Source: Bacillota bacterium
Lineage (GTDB): Bacteria > Bacillota > Clostridia > Lachnospirales > Lachnospiraceae
Assembly (NCBI GenBank): GCA_023387635.1
Contig: JAEWHU010000076.1
Span: 1-12,850 of the forward strand
Reading direction: 5' to 3'
Length of the DNA stretch: 12,850 bases
Shown: positions 1-6,817 of the stretch, piece by piece
Layout of the letters: the number at the start of each line of letters is the position of its first letter
How positions within the stretch are numbered: the first letter of the stretch is position 1
Position numbers and translations under genes: made by a program
The notes under the pieces: generated by a model
What the model was told of the DNA's origin: nothing
The model's database searches: none
The model's input: only the letters and a program-made list of their open reading frames with translations

Positions 1-14
1 ATAATTGCGTACAT
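1..14 (-). CDS. 5' end of an unidentified gene, cut by the window edge
   Basis: Only the first codons are present, reading Met-Tyr-Ala-Ile before the window ends. They are called a gene start because the minus strand carries a full AGGAGGTG ribosome binding site, with AGGAGG six bases before the ATG, and a near-consensus promoter about 85 bases further upstream. The reading direction matches the tldD-tldE genes behind it, but the separate promoter suggests its own transcription unit. The product cannot be identified from four residues. Confidence 0.55.
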
Positions 15-99
15 ATGGCACCTCCTATTATCATTACTCGCCAACTTTGGTGTCCGTTAAAAACAGACTTGTAAACCTCGTTGTGCGGCACACTAAAAT

Positions 100-128
100 A
101 TTCTAACACGGATACTAGTTAATGTCAA
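100..128 (-). promoter_or_regulatory. Sigma-A promoter for the gene leaving the left edge
   Basis: On the minus strand a perfect TTGACA (-35, 123-128) is separated by exactly 17 bases from TAGAAT (-10, 100-105; five of six consensus bases). Transcription would start near 93, giving a leader of about 80 nt before the ATG at 14. In that RNA, GUCUGUU and AACGGAC (positions 68-62 and 58-52) can pair around a UUU loop with one G-U pair. No U-run follows, so this is a leader hairpin and not a terminator. Confidence 0.75.
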
Positions 129-225
129 ACATTTTTACTGTCTTTTATGTATTTTAGATTTTTCTGTATTTTATATGTGTATTTTTTACTTATTTTTAGT
201 TTAGGATTTTAAAATTTAAACTATA

Positions 226-1440
226 TTAATATGTTACCTTCATCTCAGTTACCAAAGCATGCTCACCAAAATATGATTTGTCACTACTATATCCAATATA
301 ATCATTCCCAAATATATCGTATATATTCCCTGATATAGAGAACTCAGGAAGTTTACCTAGTAATTTTCCATCTTTCATTAAATATGACATTTGTACAGGA
401 GATGCAAAATCACCTTCGTTAGTACAATCACCGCCACCCATCATTACCACATATATAGCTGACTTTCCCTGTAAGAGTTGTTCTAATGATTTATCCGAAG
501 GTTTTATTGATAATGAAATACCAGAAAGACCCGGCACTTCATCATAATCGCCGCCAGCAGATGCAGTATTTGGCATACCAAATTCTTTTGCAGTCTTTTT
601 ATCTGTATACCCTCTTAATATAACTCCATCTTCAATAAGGGCTATCTGTTCATTTTCTAATGTACTTCCTTCGTTATCAAAAAATGTACCAAGCAAAGCT
701 TCTTCCCCACGATAAGCATATAAGGAAAATTCCTTATGGAAAACCTTAGTACCAATTTTATCTTTAAATATGGAATTCCCTCTTCCTAACCTTTCCCCAT
801 TTAAAGATTCTACTAACTTTCCACCTACATCAAATGGAGATAGGATAATAGGTAATTTTTCACCTTTAGGTAAATTGACTTCTATATTAAAGACATTTAA
901 CTGCATTCTTGCTTCTTCAAGTATTTTATTCCTGTCTAATATTCGTTCATTGTATACTACAGCAGTATCAACTATATTTATAGAATCTACATGCTTTACA
1001 AGCAATTCAAAATTCACAGAACTATCTATGTTTTTTAGATTAAGACCAATATCATTCTTTAATGTCTCTTCCACTTCGGTTAACCTTATTTTATTGCTAA
1101 ATATAAAATCTGGGAACTCCTCTCTTAATTGTTCCATAAGTTCTTCTGCCCTCAAGATGAACTCATCTGCTGAAATATCTTGTTTCCTTAAATCCTTCAC
1201 TAATTCCTTATTACTACTTGGTTCATGTTCATAGGGGATATGTCTCATAAGATTCTTCTCGGCTAATTTCCATGTATCATCTGTTGGTTCTCCAAGAACA
1301 CCCGCTATTCCAATGAAGCCATTGTCATATAACCTGCACCCGCTTTTTGTAATATTTTTAATTCTAACTGAATCTATCTTACTCATAGTTATATTTAATG
1401 CAGTTTCTCTGATGCTTGTTTGATATAACTCTCGTACCAT
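226..1440 (-). CDS. tldE: TldE/PmbA-type subunit of a TldD/E metalloprotease
   Basis: This is a PmbA/TldE-like member of the TldD/PmbA family (U62), the non-zinc partner in a TldD-TldE heterodimer. In Escherichia coli that protease trims unfolded peptides and matures microcin B17. The C-terminal half shows the family pattern: FFDNEG, then a strand ending LIEDGVILRGY, a MGGGDCTNEGDF segment, YLMKDGKLLG, and the SISGNIYDIFGNDYIG end. No HExxxH motif is present, as expected for this subunit. The ATG at 1440 is preferred over an in-frame start at 1533, because AAAGGAGGGG lies just before 1440, while the longer start would run 80 bases into tldD. That gives 404 residues. The gap to tldD is 13 bases and the ribosome binding site overlaps the tldD stop codon, so translation is probably coupled. 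Substrate unknown. Confidence 0.85.
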   Translation of the reverse strand: MVRELYQTSIRETALNITMSKIDSVRIKNITKSGCRLYDNGFIGIAGVLGEPTDDTWKLAEKNLMRHIPYEHEPSSNKELVKDLRKQDISADEFILRAEELMEQLREEFPDFIFSNKIRLTEVEETLKNDIGLNLKNIDSSVNFELLVKHVDSINIVDTAVVYNERILDRNKILEEARMQLNVFNIEVNLPKGEKLPIILSPFDVGGKLVESLNGERLGRGNSIFKDKIGTKVFHKEFSLYAYRGEEALLGTFFDNEGSTLENEQIALIEDGVILRGYTDKKTAKEFGMPNTASAGGDYDEVPGLSGISLSIKPSDKSLEQLLQGKSAIYVVMMGGGDCTNEGDFASPVQMSYLMKDGKLLGKLPEFSISGNIYDIFGNDYIGYSSDKSYFGEHALVTEMKVTY

Positions 1441-1453
1441 ACTATCCCCTCCT

Positions 1454-2791
1454 TTACTGAACATTAATTCCATTAACTCTAACATATGGGCCTCCAAATC
1501 CAACTCGAAGAGGCATTTGTTCCAGTTTTCCACATCCAGCTGTTCCGAAGGAGCATAGCTCTACGGTATCTGAAACTCCATCAATTTCATTTAACGTTTT
1601 CATAACATTACCTGTTATTACCGCTATTTTAACTGGTTCAGCAATTTTTCCATCACGAATCATATATGCTCTAGAAGGTGCTATGGTAAATGTCGTCATT
1701 CCAGAACCATGAAGAAAATCTTCAATATAAATTCCTATGGTAACGCCTTCAAAAAGTTCTTCTTTTCTATATGTACCTTTGTCAATATATGTATTAGTCA
1801 TTCGAACAATTGGTTCATACTCAAAATTCATTGCTCTAGCATTACCAGTGGATTCTTCATTTAAAGCTGCTGCTGTGTAAGCACTATGAAGTCTTCCTGT
1901 TAATATTCCATCTTTAATAATATAATTTTCACGAGCCTTACATCCCTCGTCATCAAAAGGTACATATCCAGCGCCTTCAATGCAACCAGTATCAATGATA
2001 TTTAGGATTGGCGCACCCACTTTACTACCAATTGCCCACTCATTTTTCATGGTTTCATCGCCAATCATAAAATCAGCTTCACTTTTATGTCCAAAACTTT
2101 CATGTGCAAATACACCGGCTATCGCAGGTGAAAGGATACAAGTGTATACTCCTGGCTTAACTGGAACTGCTGTTCTTGCATATTCTAGATCTTTCCTTAT
2201 AAATGTCCTTATTTCATCTTGCTTATCAAAAAGTTTTCCAAATTCAACTGCATAAATATCCTTGCTTCCACGCTGTGGAAGATTGTTTACTAATAGAGTA
2301 TATCTTGCAACAATACAACCATTTTGTGTATCAAATGTAACATCACACCCTTTGCTTGATATGATATGTTTTATGGTATGATTATCTTGATAGGTAAGGG
2401 ATGACATCAAAATCTCTGGTACTTCTTTTAAGGTTGGAAGATAACTATCAAGTAATGCAAGTTTCTCGTCATCAGATACTTTTGATATATCATTTTCCTC
2501 ATATATGAAATAGGTCCCTTTGTTAACTTCAATCTTTTTAACCACAGGATTATCATCAATATTCACATCCGGTGATGCCATTCTCTCTAGCTTATCAATT
2601 ACCTCTTGAATACTGTTGGTATCTGTGACTGAACTATAATACCAACGTTTTCCGTCATACATTCGTATCATCGCACCCTTCTCAGTCTTTGTTGTATTCT
2701 GCTTCATTTTGAAATTCTCATAGGCTATTGTGGTTACCGCCACTTGTTCCAATCGAACATCTGTATATAGATTTTTTGGAAATTTATACAT
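1454..2791 (-). CDS. tldD: TldD-type zinc metalloprotease, catalytic subunit
   Basis: This is the catalytic subunit of a TldD/E-type protease, 445 residues, probably cytoplasmic. The zinc motif HESFGH has H230, E231 and H235, matching HEAVGH of classic TldD, and is followed by KSEADF. A cysteine in GCGKLEQMP (C420) sits where E. coli TldD has its third zinc ligand. Other family landmarks are VPFDDEG near 277-283, IIKDGILTGRL near 291-301, RMTNTY at 330-335 and APSRAYMIRDGK near 371-382. The start at 2791 is preceded by AAGGAGGA at good spacing. It is the first gene of the pair with tldE. The 133-base gap upstream is very AT-rich and I could not pick a convincing promoter in it. The protein is slightly shorter than E. 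coli TldD (481 residues). No RiPP precursor or toxin-antitoxin gene is adjacent, so the target is not indicated. Confidence 0.9.
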   Translation of the reverse strand: MYKFPKNLYTDVRLEQVAVTTIAYENFKMKQNTTKTEKGAMIRMYDGKRWYYSSVTDTNSIQEVIDKLERMASPDVNIDDNPVVKKIEVNKGTYFIYEENDISKVSDDEKLALLDSYLPTLKEVPEILMSSLTYQDNHTIKHIISSKGCDVTFDTQNGCIVARYTLLVNNLPQRGSKDIYAVEFGKLFDKQDEIRTFIRKDLEYARTAVPVKPGVYTCILSPAIAGVFAHESFGHKSEADFMIGDETMKNEWAIGSKVGAPILNIIDTGCIEGAGYVPFDDEGCKARENYIIKDGILTGRLHSAYTAAALNEESTGNARAMNFEYEPIVRMTNTYIDKGTYRKEELFEGVTIGIYIEDFLHGSGMTTFTIAPSRAYMIRDGKIAEPVKIAVITGNVMKTLNEIDGVSDTVELCSFGTAGCGKLEQMPLRVGFGGPYVRVNGINVQ

Positions 2792-2924
2792 TTTGTTCTT
2801 CCTCCTTTTTTATCTATCACTTTCTTAATATAACATATATTAGGAAAATTTTATATATATTTACTATTATTTTTATACATCTTATCCAAAATTCCCTATA
2901 AACTTTACATATTTATATGTTTAT

Positions 2925-4178
2925 TTATTTGATATTCATTTGATGTTCGTCAATAATTTGCATCTCTCTTTTTTGAAACACCAGAAAGATAACAGGTTGT
3001 AAAACAAGAGTTAACACAATATATATACCAAATAACAGCGTTATTGCTCCGACTATTTTTCCACCTATTTCATATACATTAAAAAGTTTGATAGCAACAT
3101 TCATTTGCAATAGTTGATCCGGTAATAATCCTAAGATTTCAGATAACCTCCTACTATTTATGAAACTTAAAAATGAAGGTGCAAATATCAGTATAAATGG
3201 AACAATTGCTGCAAGTACCGTTGATTTTGTTTTTGCTGAAACAAGCATGGTAATAGTAGACATAAATATGCATCCCACATATCCTCCAAACATAACTATG
3301 AGATATTGTTGAAAATTTGTTATATTATAAAAGCTCTTCCATGCATCTGCAGCTTGAATTCTACAACCGGCACCACTTACTCCATAGATACCAAAAATTG
3401 CATAGGAATATAATAGCATCGTACTCCAATAGATAACAGTAGTTATTATAAAACCTGCTTTCACTTTGGCTATAATAGCTTTGCCCCTTCCATGATAGGC
3501 AGTGTAAAAAACTGAATCTGCATTTAACTGTTTTTCACAGGAAAATATTGATGCAATTAAAACTCCTATGATAATGGTCATAATCATGAGTATCGTACTG
3601 GAATATTCGAAAAAATAATTCCAACCTTCCATGTACTCATAATAAAGAGGTTCTTTCATCTTCGCATACTGACTGACGAAATATTCCTTTTCTTTTTCCG
3701 AGTAAGAATACTCTGCCTCTCCATTTAACCATCTTTTTAGAGTTGCAGTTCTATTCGTATAAAAGCTTTCTGCGTCCGTTGCCTTTAGGGAATTCATCCT
3801 ATAGTAATCATACTCTCGGAATTCACAAAAAGAATTATTAATCATATTACGAATATCCATAAATCCTTGTTTCCAGCCATATGCTATGTTCTGTTGCTGT
3901 ACTTCATCCGACATAGCTTCTGTAGTCGCTTCTATTCTTTTATTTTCTTCTATCACCAAAGAAATTCTTTCTTTTGTAAGCAGTCCTGACCATTCAATTT
4001 TGGCTTCTTGTAGTTTACGAATTGCGTTAAATCCTTTTTCTTCTTCTCCATTTTCATTAATCCAAGTTGAAGTATTGATACAAAAACCTACTACCGCTAT
4101 AATCATGACTCCCAAAATAACAAGTGCAATTTTACTTCCTCCCCTAGAAAAAACCTTTTTTATCTCATAGTACAGCAT
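2925..4178 (-). CDS. ABC-2 type transporter permease of the sigma-factor operon
   Basis: This is the membrane subunit of an ABC transporter, 417 residues from the chosen start. One hydrophobic helix (about residues 16-35) is followed by a long polar stretch of roughly 140 residues, probably outside the cell. About five further hydrophobic segments follow, beginning with TILMIMTIIIGVLIASIF and ending near ITLLFGIYIVLTLVLQPVIFL. The motif SCEKQLNADSVFYTAYHGRGK after the second helix resembles the coupling region of ABC-2 exporters. The ATG at 4178 has AGGTGA five bases upstream inside the ATPase gene, and the two genes overlap by 14 bases. An in-frame TTG at 4202 lacks a comparable site. It must work with the ATPase upstream. 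The direction is probably export or membrane-linked stress relief. Last gene of the operon; no strong terminator is visible after it. Confidence 0.85.
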   Translation of the reverse strand: MLYYEIKKVFSRGGSKIALVILGVMIIAVVGFCINTSTWINENGEEEKGFNAIRKLQEAKIEWSGLLTKERISLVIEENKRIEATTEAMSDEVQQQNIAYGWKQGFMDIRNMINNSFCEFREYDYYRMNSLKATDAESFYTNRTATLKRWLNGEAEYSYSEKEKEYFVSQYAKMKEPLYYEYMEGWNYFFEYSSTILMIMTIIIGVLIASIFSCEKQLNADSVFYTAYHGRGKAIIAKVKAGFIITTVIYWSTMLLYSYAIFGIYGVSGAGCRIQAADAWKSFYNITNFQQYLIVMFGGYVGCIFMSTITMLVSAKTKSTVLAAIVPFILIFAPSFLSFINSRRLSEILGLLPDQLLQMNVAIKLFNVYEIGGKIVGAITLLFGIYIVLTLVLQPVIFLVFQKREMQIIDEHQMNIK

Positions 4179-5052
4179 CTTTATCACCTGCATTCTCTCC
4201 AAAGTAATAAAAGAATATATCCTCTAGAGTCGTTTCTTCTTCTCTTGCATTCACACATGGCTGACTTTCACATAGCAGACGCAGACTGATATCATATTCC
4301 TTTGGTTTCACATTTACTACCTTATATTTTTTTATAAGACTATCTGCATCCTTCTTATTAACATTACAGCTCCATACCTTCACATGAATATTCAAGGCAA
4401 GCTCCTTCATTGTACCTGAACATTCGATTGTACCGTCTTTCATTAGTAGAATTTTATCTGCGATATATTCCACATCAGAAACGATATGCGTTGAGAGAAG
4501 AACTAAACGGTCCTCCGCTAGTTCACTGATTAAATTACGGAATCGAATTCTTTCATTTGGATCAAGTCCAGCAGTTGGTTCATCCAATATTAATATCTTT
4601 GGATCATTTAACATAGCCTGTGCAATTCCAAGACGCCTTTTCATACCCCCAGAAAACTTCTCAATCTTTTTATTCCCTGTATTTTCGAGTCCTACCTTTT
4701 GTAAAAGCTCAAGTGACCTTTTCTTTGCCTCCATTGATCTGATACCTTTAATGGATGCTATATACCTAAGATAATCCATTGCAGTAAAGTCAGGATAAAA
4801 CCCAAATTCTTGTGGGAGATATCCCAAAATTCTACGGTAAGAACTATCTAATTCGAATATATCCCTTCCATCTAGTGTAATCCTTCCATCTGAAGGCTTA
4901 ATGAGCGTACACATCATTCGCATTAATGTTGTCTTCCCTGCCCCATTAACTCCTAGTAGTCCGTACACCCCATTATTCATAGTATAAGAAACATGGTCAA
5001 CTGCTATTGTATTATGAAACACTTTTGTCATGTTCTCTAACTTTAACTCCAT
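4165..5052 (-). CDS. ABC transporter ATP-binding protein of the sigma-factor operon
   Basis: This 295-residue ABC ATPase carries every expected motif in order: Walker A GVNGAGKTT (34-42), Q-loop glutamine 81 in LPQEFGFYP, signature FSGGMKRR (133-140), Walker B ILILDEP (153-159), D-loop AGLD (161-164) and switch histidine 189 in STHI. The C-terminal 70 residues are a divergent tail typical of ABC-2 (drug or antibiotic-export type) ATPases. GAGGTGA lies before the ATG at 5052, and the gene overlaps the preceding membrane-protein gene by 10 bases. It powers the permease encoded immediately downstream. Being in one operon with an ECF sigma factor suggests induction by an envelope signal, perhaps an antimicrobial peptide, but the substrate is not shown by the sequence. 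Confidence 0.92.
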   Translation of the reverse strand: MELKLENMTKVFHNTIAVDHVSYTMNNGVYGLLGVNGAGKTTLMRMMCTLIKPSDGRITLDGRDIFELDSSYRRILGYLPQEFGFYPDFTAMDYLRYIASIKGIRSMEAKKRSLELLQKVGLENTGNKKIEKFSGGMKRRLGIAQAMLNDPKILILDEPTAGLDPNERIRFRNLISELAEDRLVLLSTHIVSDVEYIADKILLMKDGTIECSGTMKELALNIHVKVWSCNVNKKDADSLIKKYKVVNVKPKEYDISLRLLCESQPCVNAREEETTLEDIFFYYFGENAGDKDAVL

Positions 5053-5804
5053 GATATATTCACCTCACTATATTCTGCACAGGTTCTTATCAGCCTGCGA
5101 ATTACATATACAAGATATATAACTGATATTCCAAGAACCCCTAACCATACTGTTTTCGAAACAGACGTATAAAACCCCACATTTGTTACGATTTGATGCC
5201 AAATAGCAGCTTCTATCATGCAAAAGGCAATTGCAATATACTCCGAGCAAAACCGTTTACTACAAAATATGCCGAAGCAGATACAGCAGGTCAAATTGAA
5301 TGGAAGTATACAATGTATAATCATATTATAAAATGTAACCTGCATCGTTACTGCTGTAATAACAAAAAATGTACTAAGTAGTAATAAATCCACGATTCCA
5401 AATAATAAGAGCCTTGCTGAATATATTTGTCGAAGTGTATAAAATGCAGAATTTTCAATTTCCCATGACTTTGTATGTATATTTTTCCATAGCTCTGGGA
5501 TTATAAGGATTACAAATACTGGAATTAAAATCCCTGCCTCTCTGTAAAATGTGAAGTGGTTCTGCGTAACAAATAATTTGCACCATAACAATACCAAAAT
5601 TCCTGTCTGAAATAACCACCAACGTTTTTTTATAAATTTTGTCTGAATAAAAAGAAATTCAAAATAGGATGCTGCCTCTTCAAGGTTGCTCTCATACAGT
5701 GCCTGTTTTGATTTTGTGATAGTTTGTAAAAGTTTTTCCTCATGCATCTTCGGTAATTTTTCAAGTTTCTTTATGTATTCTATTTTATCTTTTAATTTAT
5801 CCAT
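5043..5804 (-). CDS. Six-helix membrane protein, candidate anti-sigma factor
   Basis: I do not recognise this 253-residue family by name. The N-terminal 60 residues are charged and helix-rich, with heptad-like leucines (LEKLPKMHEEKLLQTI), and should lie in the cytoplasm. About six transmembrane helices follow, near 62-79, 90-105, 131-153, 159-180, 188-205 and 218-235. Position directly after an ECF sigma gene, a 13-base overlap with it and a strong AGGAGGAGGGG ribosome binding site make a membrane anti-sigma factor the best guess. The zinc anti-sigma signature HxxxCxxC is absent. The six-helix body is also larger than the usual single-helix anti-sigma, so it could instead be an extra transporter or sensor subunit. 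The function is inferred from position alone. Confidence 0.6.
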   Translation of the reverse strand: MDKLKDKIEYIKKLEKLPKMHEEKLLQTITKSKQALYESNLEEAASYFEFLFIQTKFIKKRWWLFQTGILVLLWCKLFVTQNHFTFYREAGILIPVFVILIIPELWKNIHTKSWEIENSAFYTLRQIYSARLLLFGIVDLLLLSTFFVITAVTMQVTFYNMIIHCILPFNLTCCICFGIFCSKRFCSEYIAIAFCMIEAAIWHQIVTNVGFYTSVSKTVWLGVLGISVIYLVYVIRRLIRTCAEYSEVNISWS

Positions 5805-6319
5805 AGCCCCTCCTCCTCTACTATAATTTTCTTTAATTTCTCCTTTGCTTTTTTTAACCGATATTTGACTAGTGGAAGTCCAATTTCTAAGATTATTGCT
5901 ATCTCTCTTAGTTTTAAATCCTGGAAATAACGCAGTATCAGAATTTCCTTCAAATCCTTTGGGAGTTTCATCAGCGCATTTTCCATATCAAGTTTTACAT
6001 TGATTTCATCTTCCAAGACATCTGAAACCTGACATATTTCTTCTAAGGCTAGTTCCGTTCTATGTCTATAATGATTTTTACAAAGATTCCTTGCAATTGT
6101 ATAAAGATAATTCTTTGCTTTTCCGTAATGCTCATATCTGTTTAAATTCTTAAAGAAGCTTGCAAATGTTTCCTGTGTAATGTCTTCCGCTAAACTACTT
6201 CCACTTAAAATACGATAACAATACTTTAATATTTCTGGATAATATTTTCTAACAAATACTTCCAAAGAAATCTCATCACCTTTTTTCATTTTACGTATCA
6301 AAAAATAATCTTCATCCAT
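5792..6319 (-). CDS. ECF-type RNA polymerase sigma factor
   Basis: This 175-residue sigma-70 family protein has the two-domain ECF layout. Region 2 spans about residues 20-86: FVRKYYPEILKYCYRIL, then AEDITQETFASFFKNL, then YLYTIARNLCKNHYR. Region 4 spans about 119-164, from LPKDLKEILILRYFQD to the helix-turn-helix LREIAIILEIGLPLVKYRLKKAKEKL. There is no extra C-terminal domain. The ATG at 6319 is chosen because a full AAGGAGGTG stands six bases before it; an in-frame start at 6373 has none. It is first in a four-gene operon with a membrane protein and an ABC pair, so it probably directs RNA polymerase to this operon and a small regulon. I could not identify an ECF-style promoter just upstream of its own start. 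Confidence 0.9.
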   Translation of the reverse strand: MDEDYFLIRKMKKGDEISLEVFVRKYYPEILKYCYRILSGSSLAEDITQETFASFFKNLNRYEHYGKAKNYLYTIARNLCKNHYRHRTELALEEICQVSDVLEDEINVKLDMENALMKLPKDLKEILILRYFQDLKLREIAIILEIGLPLVKYRLKKAKEKLKKIIVEEEGLWIN

Positions 6320-6428
6320 AATGCACCTCCTTCCTTTAACCTTGAAAGTACTTCCATCTATATAACACTTCAAATCTCAAAAAAGATAGAACCTTCACAA
6401 AATTATTTGGAATTAATTGAATAAATAA

Positions 6429-6455
6429 GAGTATTGCAAAATAATCGCAATACTC
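6429..6455 (-). repeat. Hairpin repeat, possible terminator or attenuator before the sigma operon
   Basis: GAGTATTGC (6429-6437) and GCAATACTC (6447-6455) form a perfect 9-bp stem around a 9-base loop. On the minus strand the stem is followed by CTTATTTATTC, a U-rich run weaker than a classic terminator tail. The same stem sequence, plus much of the left-hand loop, recurs at 12011-12044, so this is one of two related palindromes in the window. It lies between the candidate minus promoter and the sigma gene. Confidence 0.6.
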
Positions 6456-6563
6456 CTATATTTATATTCTATCTATGTTCGTCAGTTTATAGTTATCTAT
6501 CTATCAATTTACATCTTGTTTGCACTTCAAATACATTGTAAAAATACGACAGTTCAAAAAAAT

Positions 6564-6592
6564 ATTATACCTTAAACTAATTAGAATAGCAA
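6564..6592 (-). promoter_or_regulatory. Candidate minus-strand promoter upstream of the sigma operon
   Basis: On the minus strand TTGCTA (6587-6592; four of six -35 bases) stands 17 bases before a perfect TATAAT (6564-6569). Transcription would begin near 6557 and run about 100 nt before the hairpin repeat and about 240 nt before the sigma ATG. In AT-rich DNA such matches arise by chance, but the correct spacing and perfect -10 make this the best candidate on this strand. Confidence 0.45.
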
Positions 6593-6691
6593 TATTTTAC
6601 ATTACAATTTCACCCATTTTATTTTGTTTTCTTTGAGAAAGTAATTTATCAAAAATGTGCCTAAATTTATATCTTAGAACCGAAATATATG

Positions 6692-6720
6692 TTGACTTTA
6701 ACCATTTATTAAGAGACAAT
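6692..6720 (+). promoter_or_regulatory. Candidate promoter for the eis-like gene
   Basis: TTGACT (6692-6697) is followed after 17 bases by GACAAT (6715-6720; four of six -10 bases). Transcription would start near 6727, about 90 bases before the ATG at 6818. No better plus-strand pair was seen in the gap. Confidence 0.4.
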
Positions 6721-6817
6721 ATTTACTATATATAACAGTTCAAACTTTTTTCATACGTTATAAATTCAATATTTTATTTCTTAATATCAAGTAACATTAC
6801 CAGGAAAGGTGGAACTT

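Larger units (their letters stand above)
6320..6817. other. Divergent intergenic region between the sigma operon and eis
   Basis: This is 498 AT-rich bases without a supportable gene. It holds a hairpin repeat at 6429-6455, a minus-strand promoter candidate at 6564-6592 and a plus-strand promoter candidate at 6692-6720. A 10-base direct repeat ACAGTTCAAA occurs at 6549-6558 and 6735-6744, one copy near each candidate start site. A 42-codon open stretch on the minus strand ends near 6599 but has no ribosome binding site. Confidence 0.6.

Noticed and set aside
197..223. TAGTTTA/TAAACTA inverted repeat just after tldE as a terminator.
   Set aside because: The stem is only A/T-rich with a long loop, and the minus-strand side is followed by A residues and not T residues.
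770..1234. A 154-codon plus-strand frame inside tldE.
   Set aside because: It lies wholly antisense to a conserved protease subunit gene, is rich in Ser/Leu/Phe as expected from a reverse-strand shadow, and has no ribosome binding site.
2907..2920. ACATAT/ATATGT hairpin after the ABC permease as a terminator.
   Set aside because: The two-base loop and six weak pairs would not form a stable terminator, and no U-run follows on the minus strand.
6341..6424. A plus-strand open frame ending SKKIEPSQNYLELIE and a stop just before the 6429-6455 hairpin.
   Set aside because: Most of it runs antisense to the sigma gene leader and coding start, it has no start signal, and it matches no family I know.
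6599..6727. A 42-codon open stretch on the minus strand ending KLLSQRKQNKMGEIVM and a stop, just before the candidate minus promoter.
   Set aside because: It could be a remnant of a lost gene ending near the 6429-6455 hairpin, but there is no start with a ribosome binding site, I recognise no family, and AT-rich DNA easily gives Lys/Ile/Phe-rich frames of this length. A blastx of the region would settle it.
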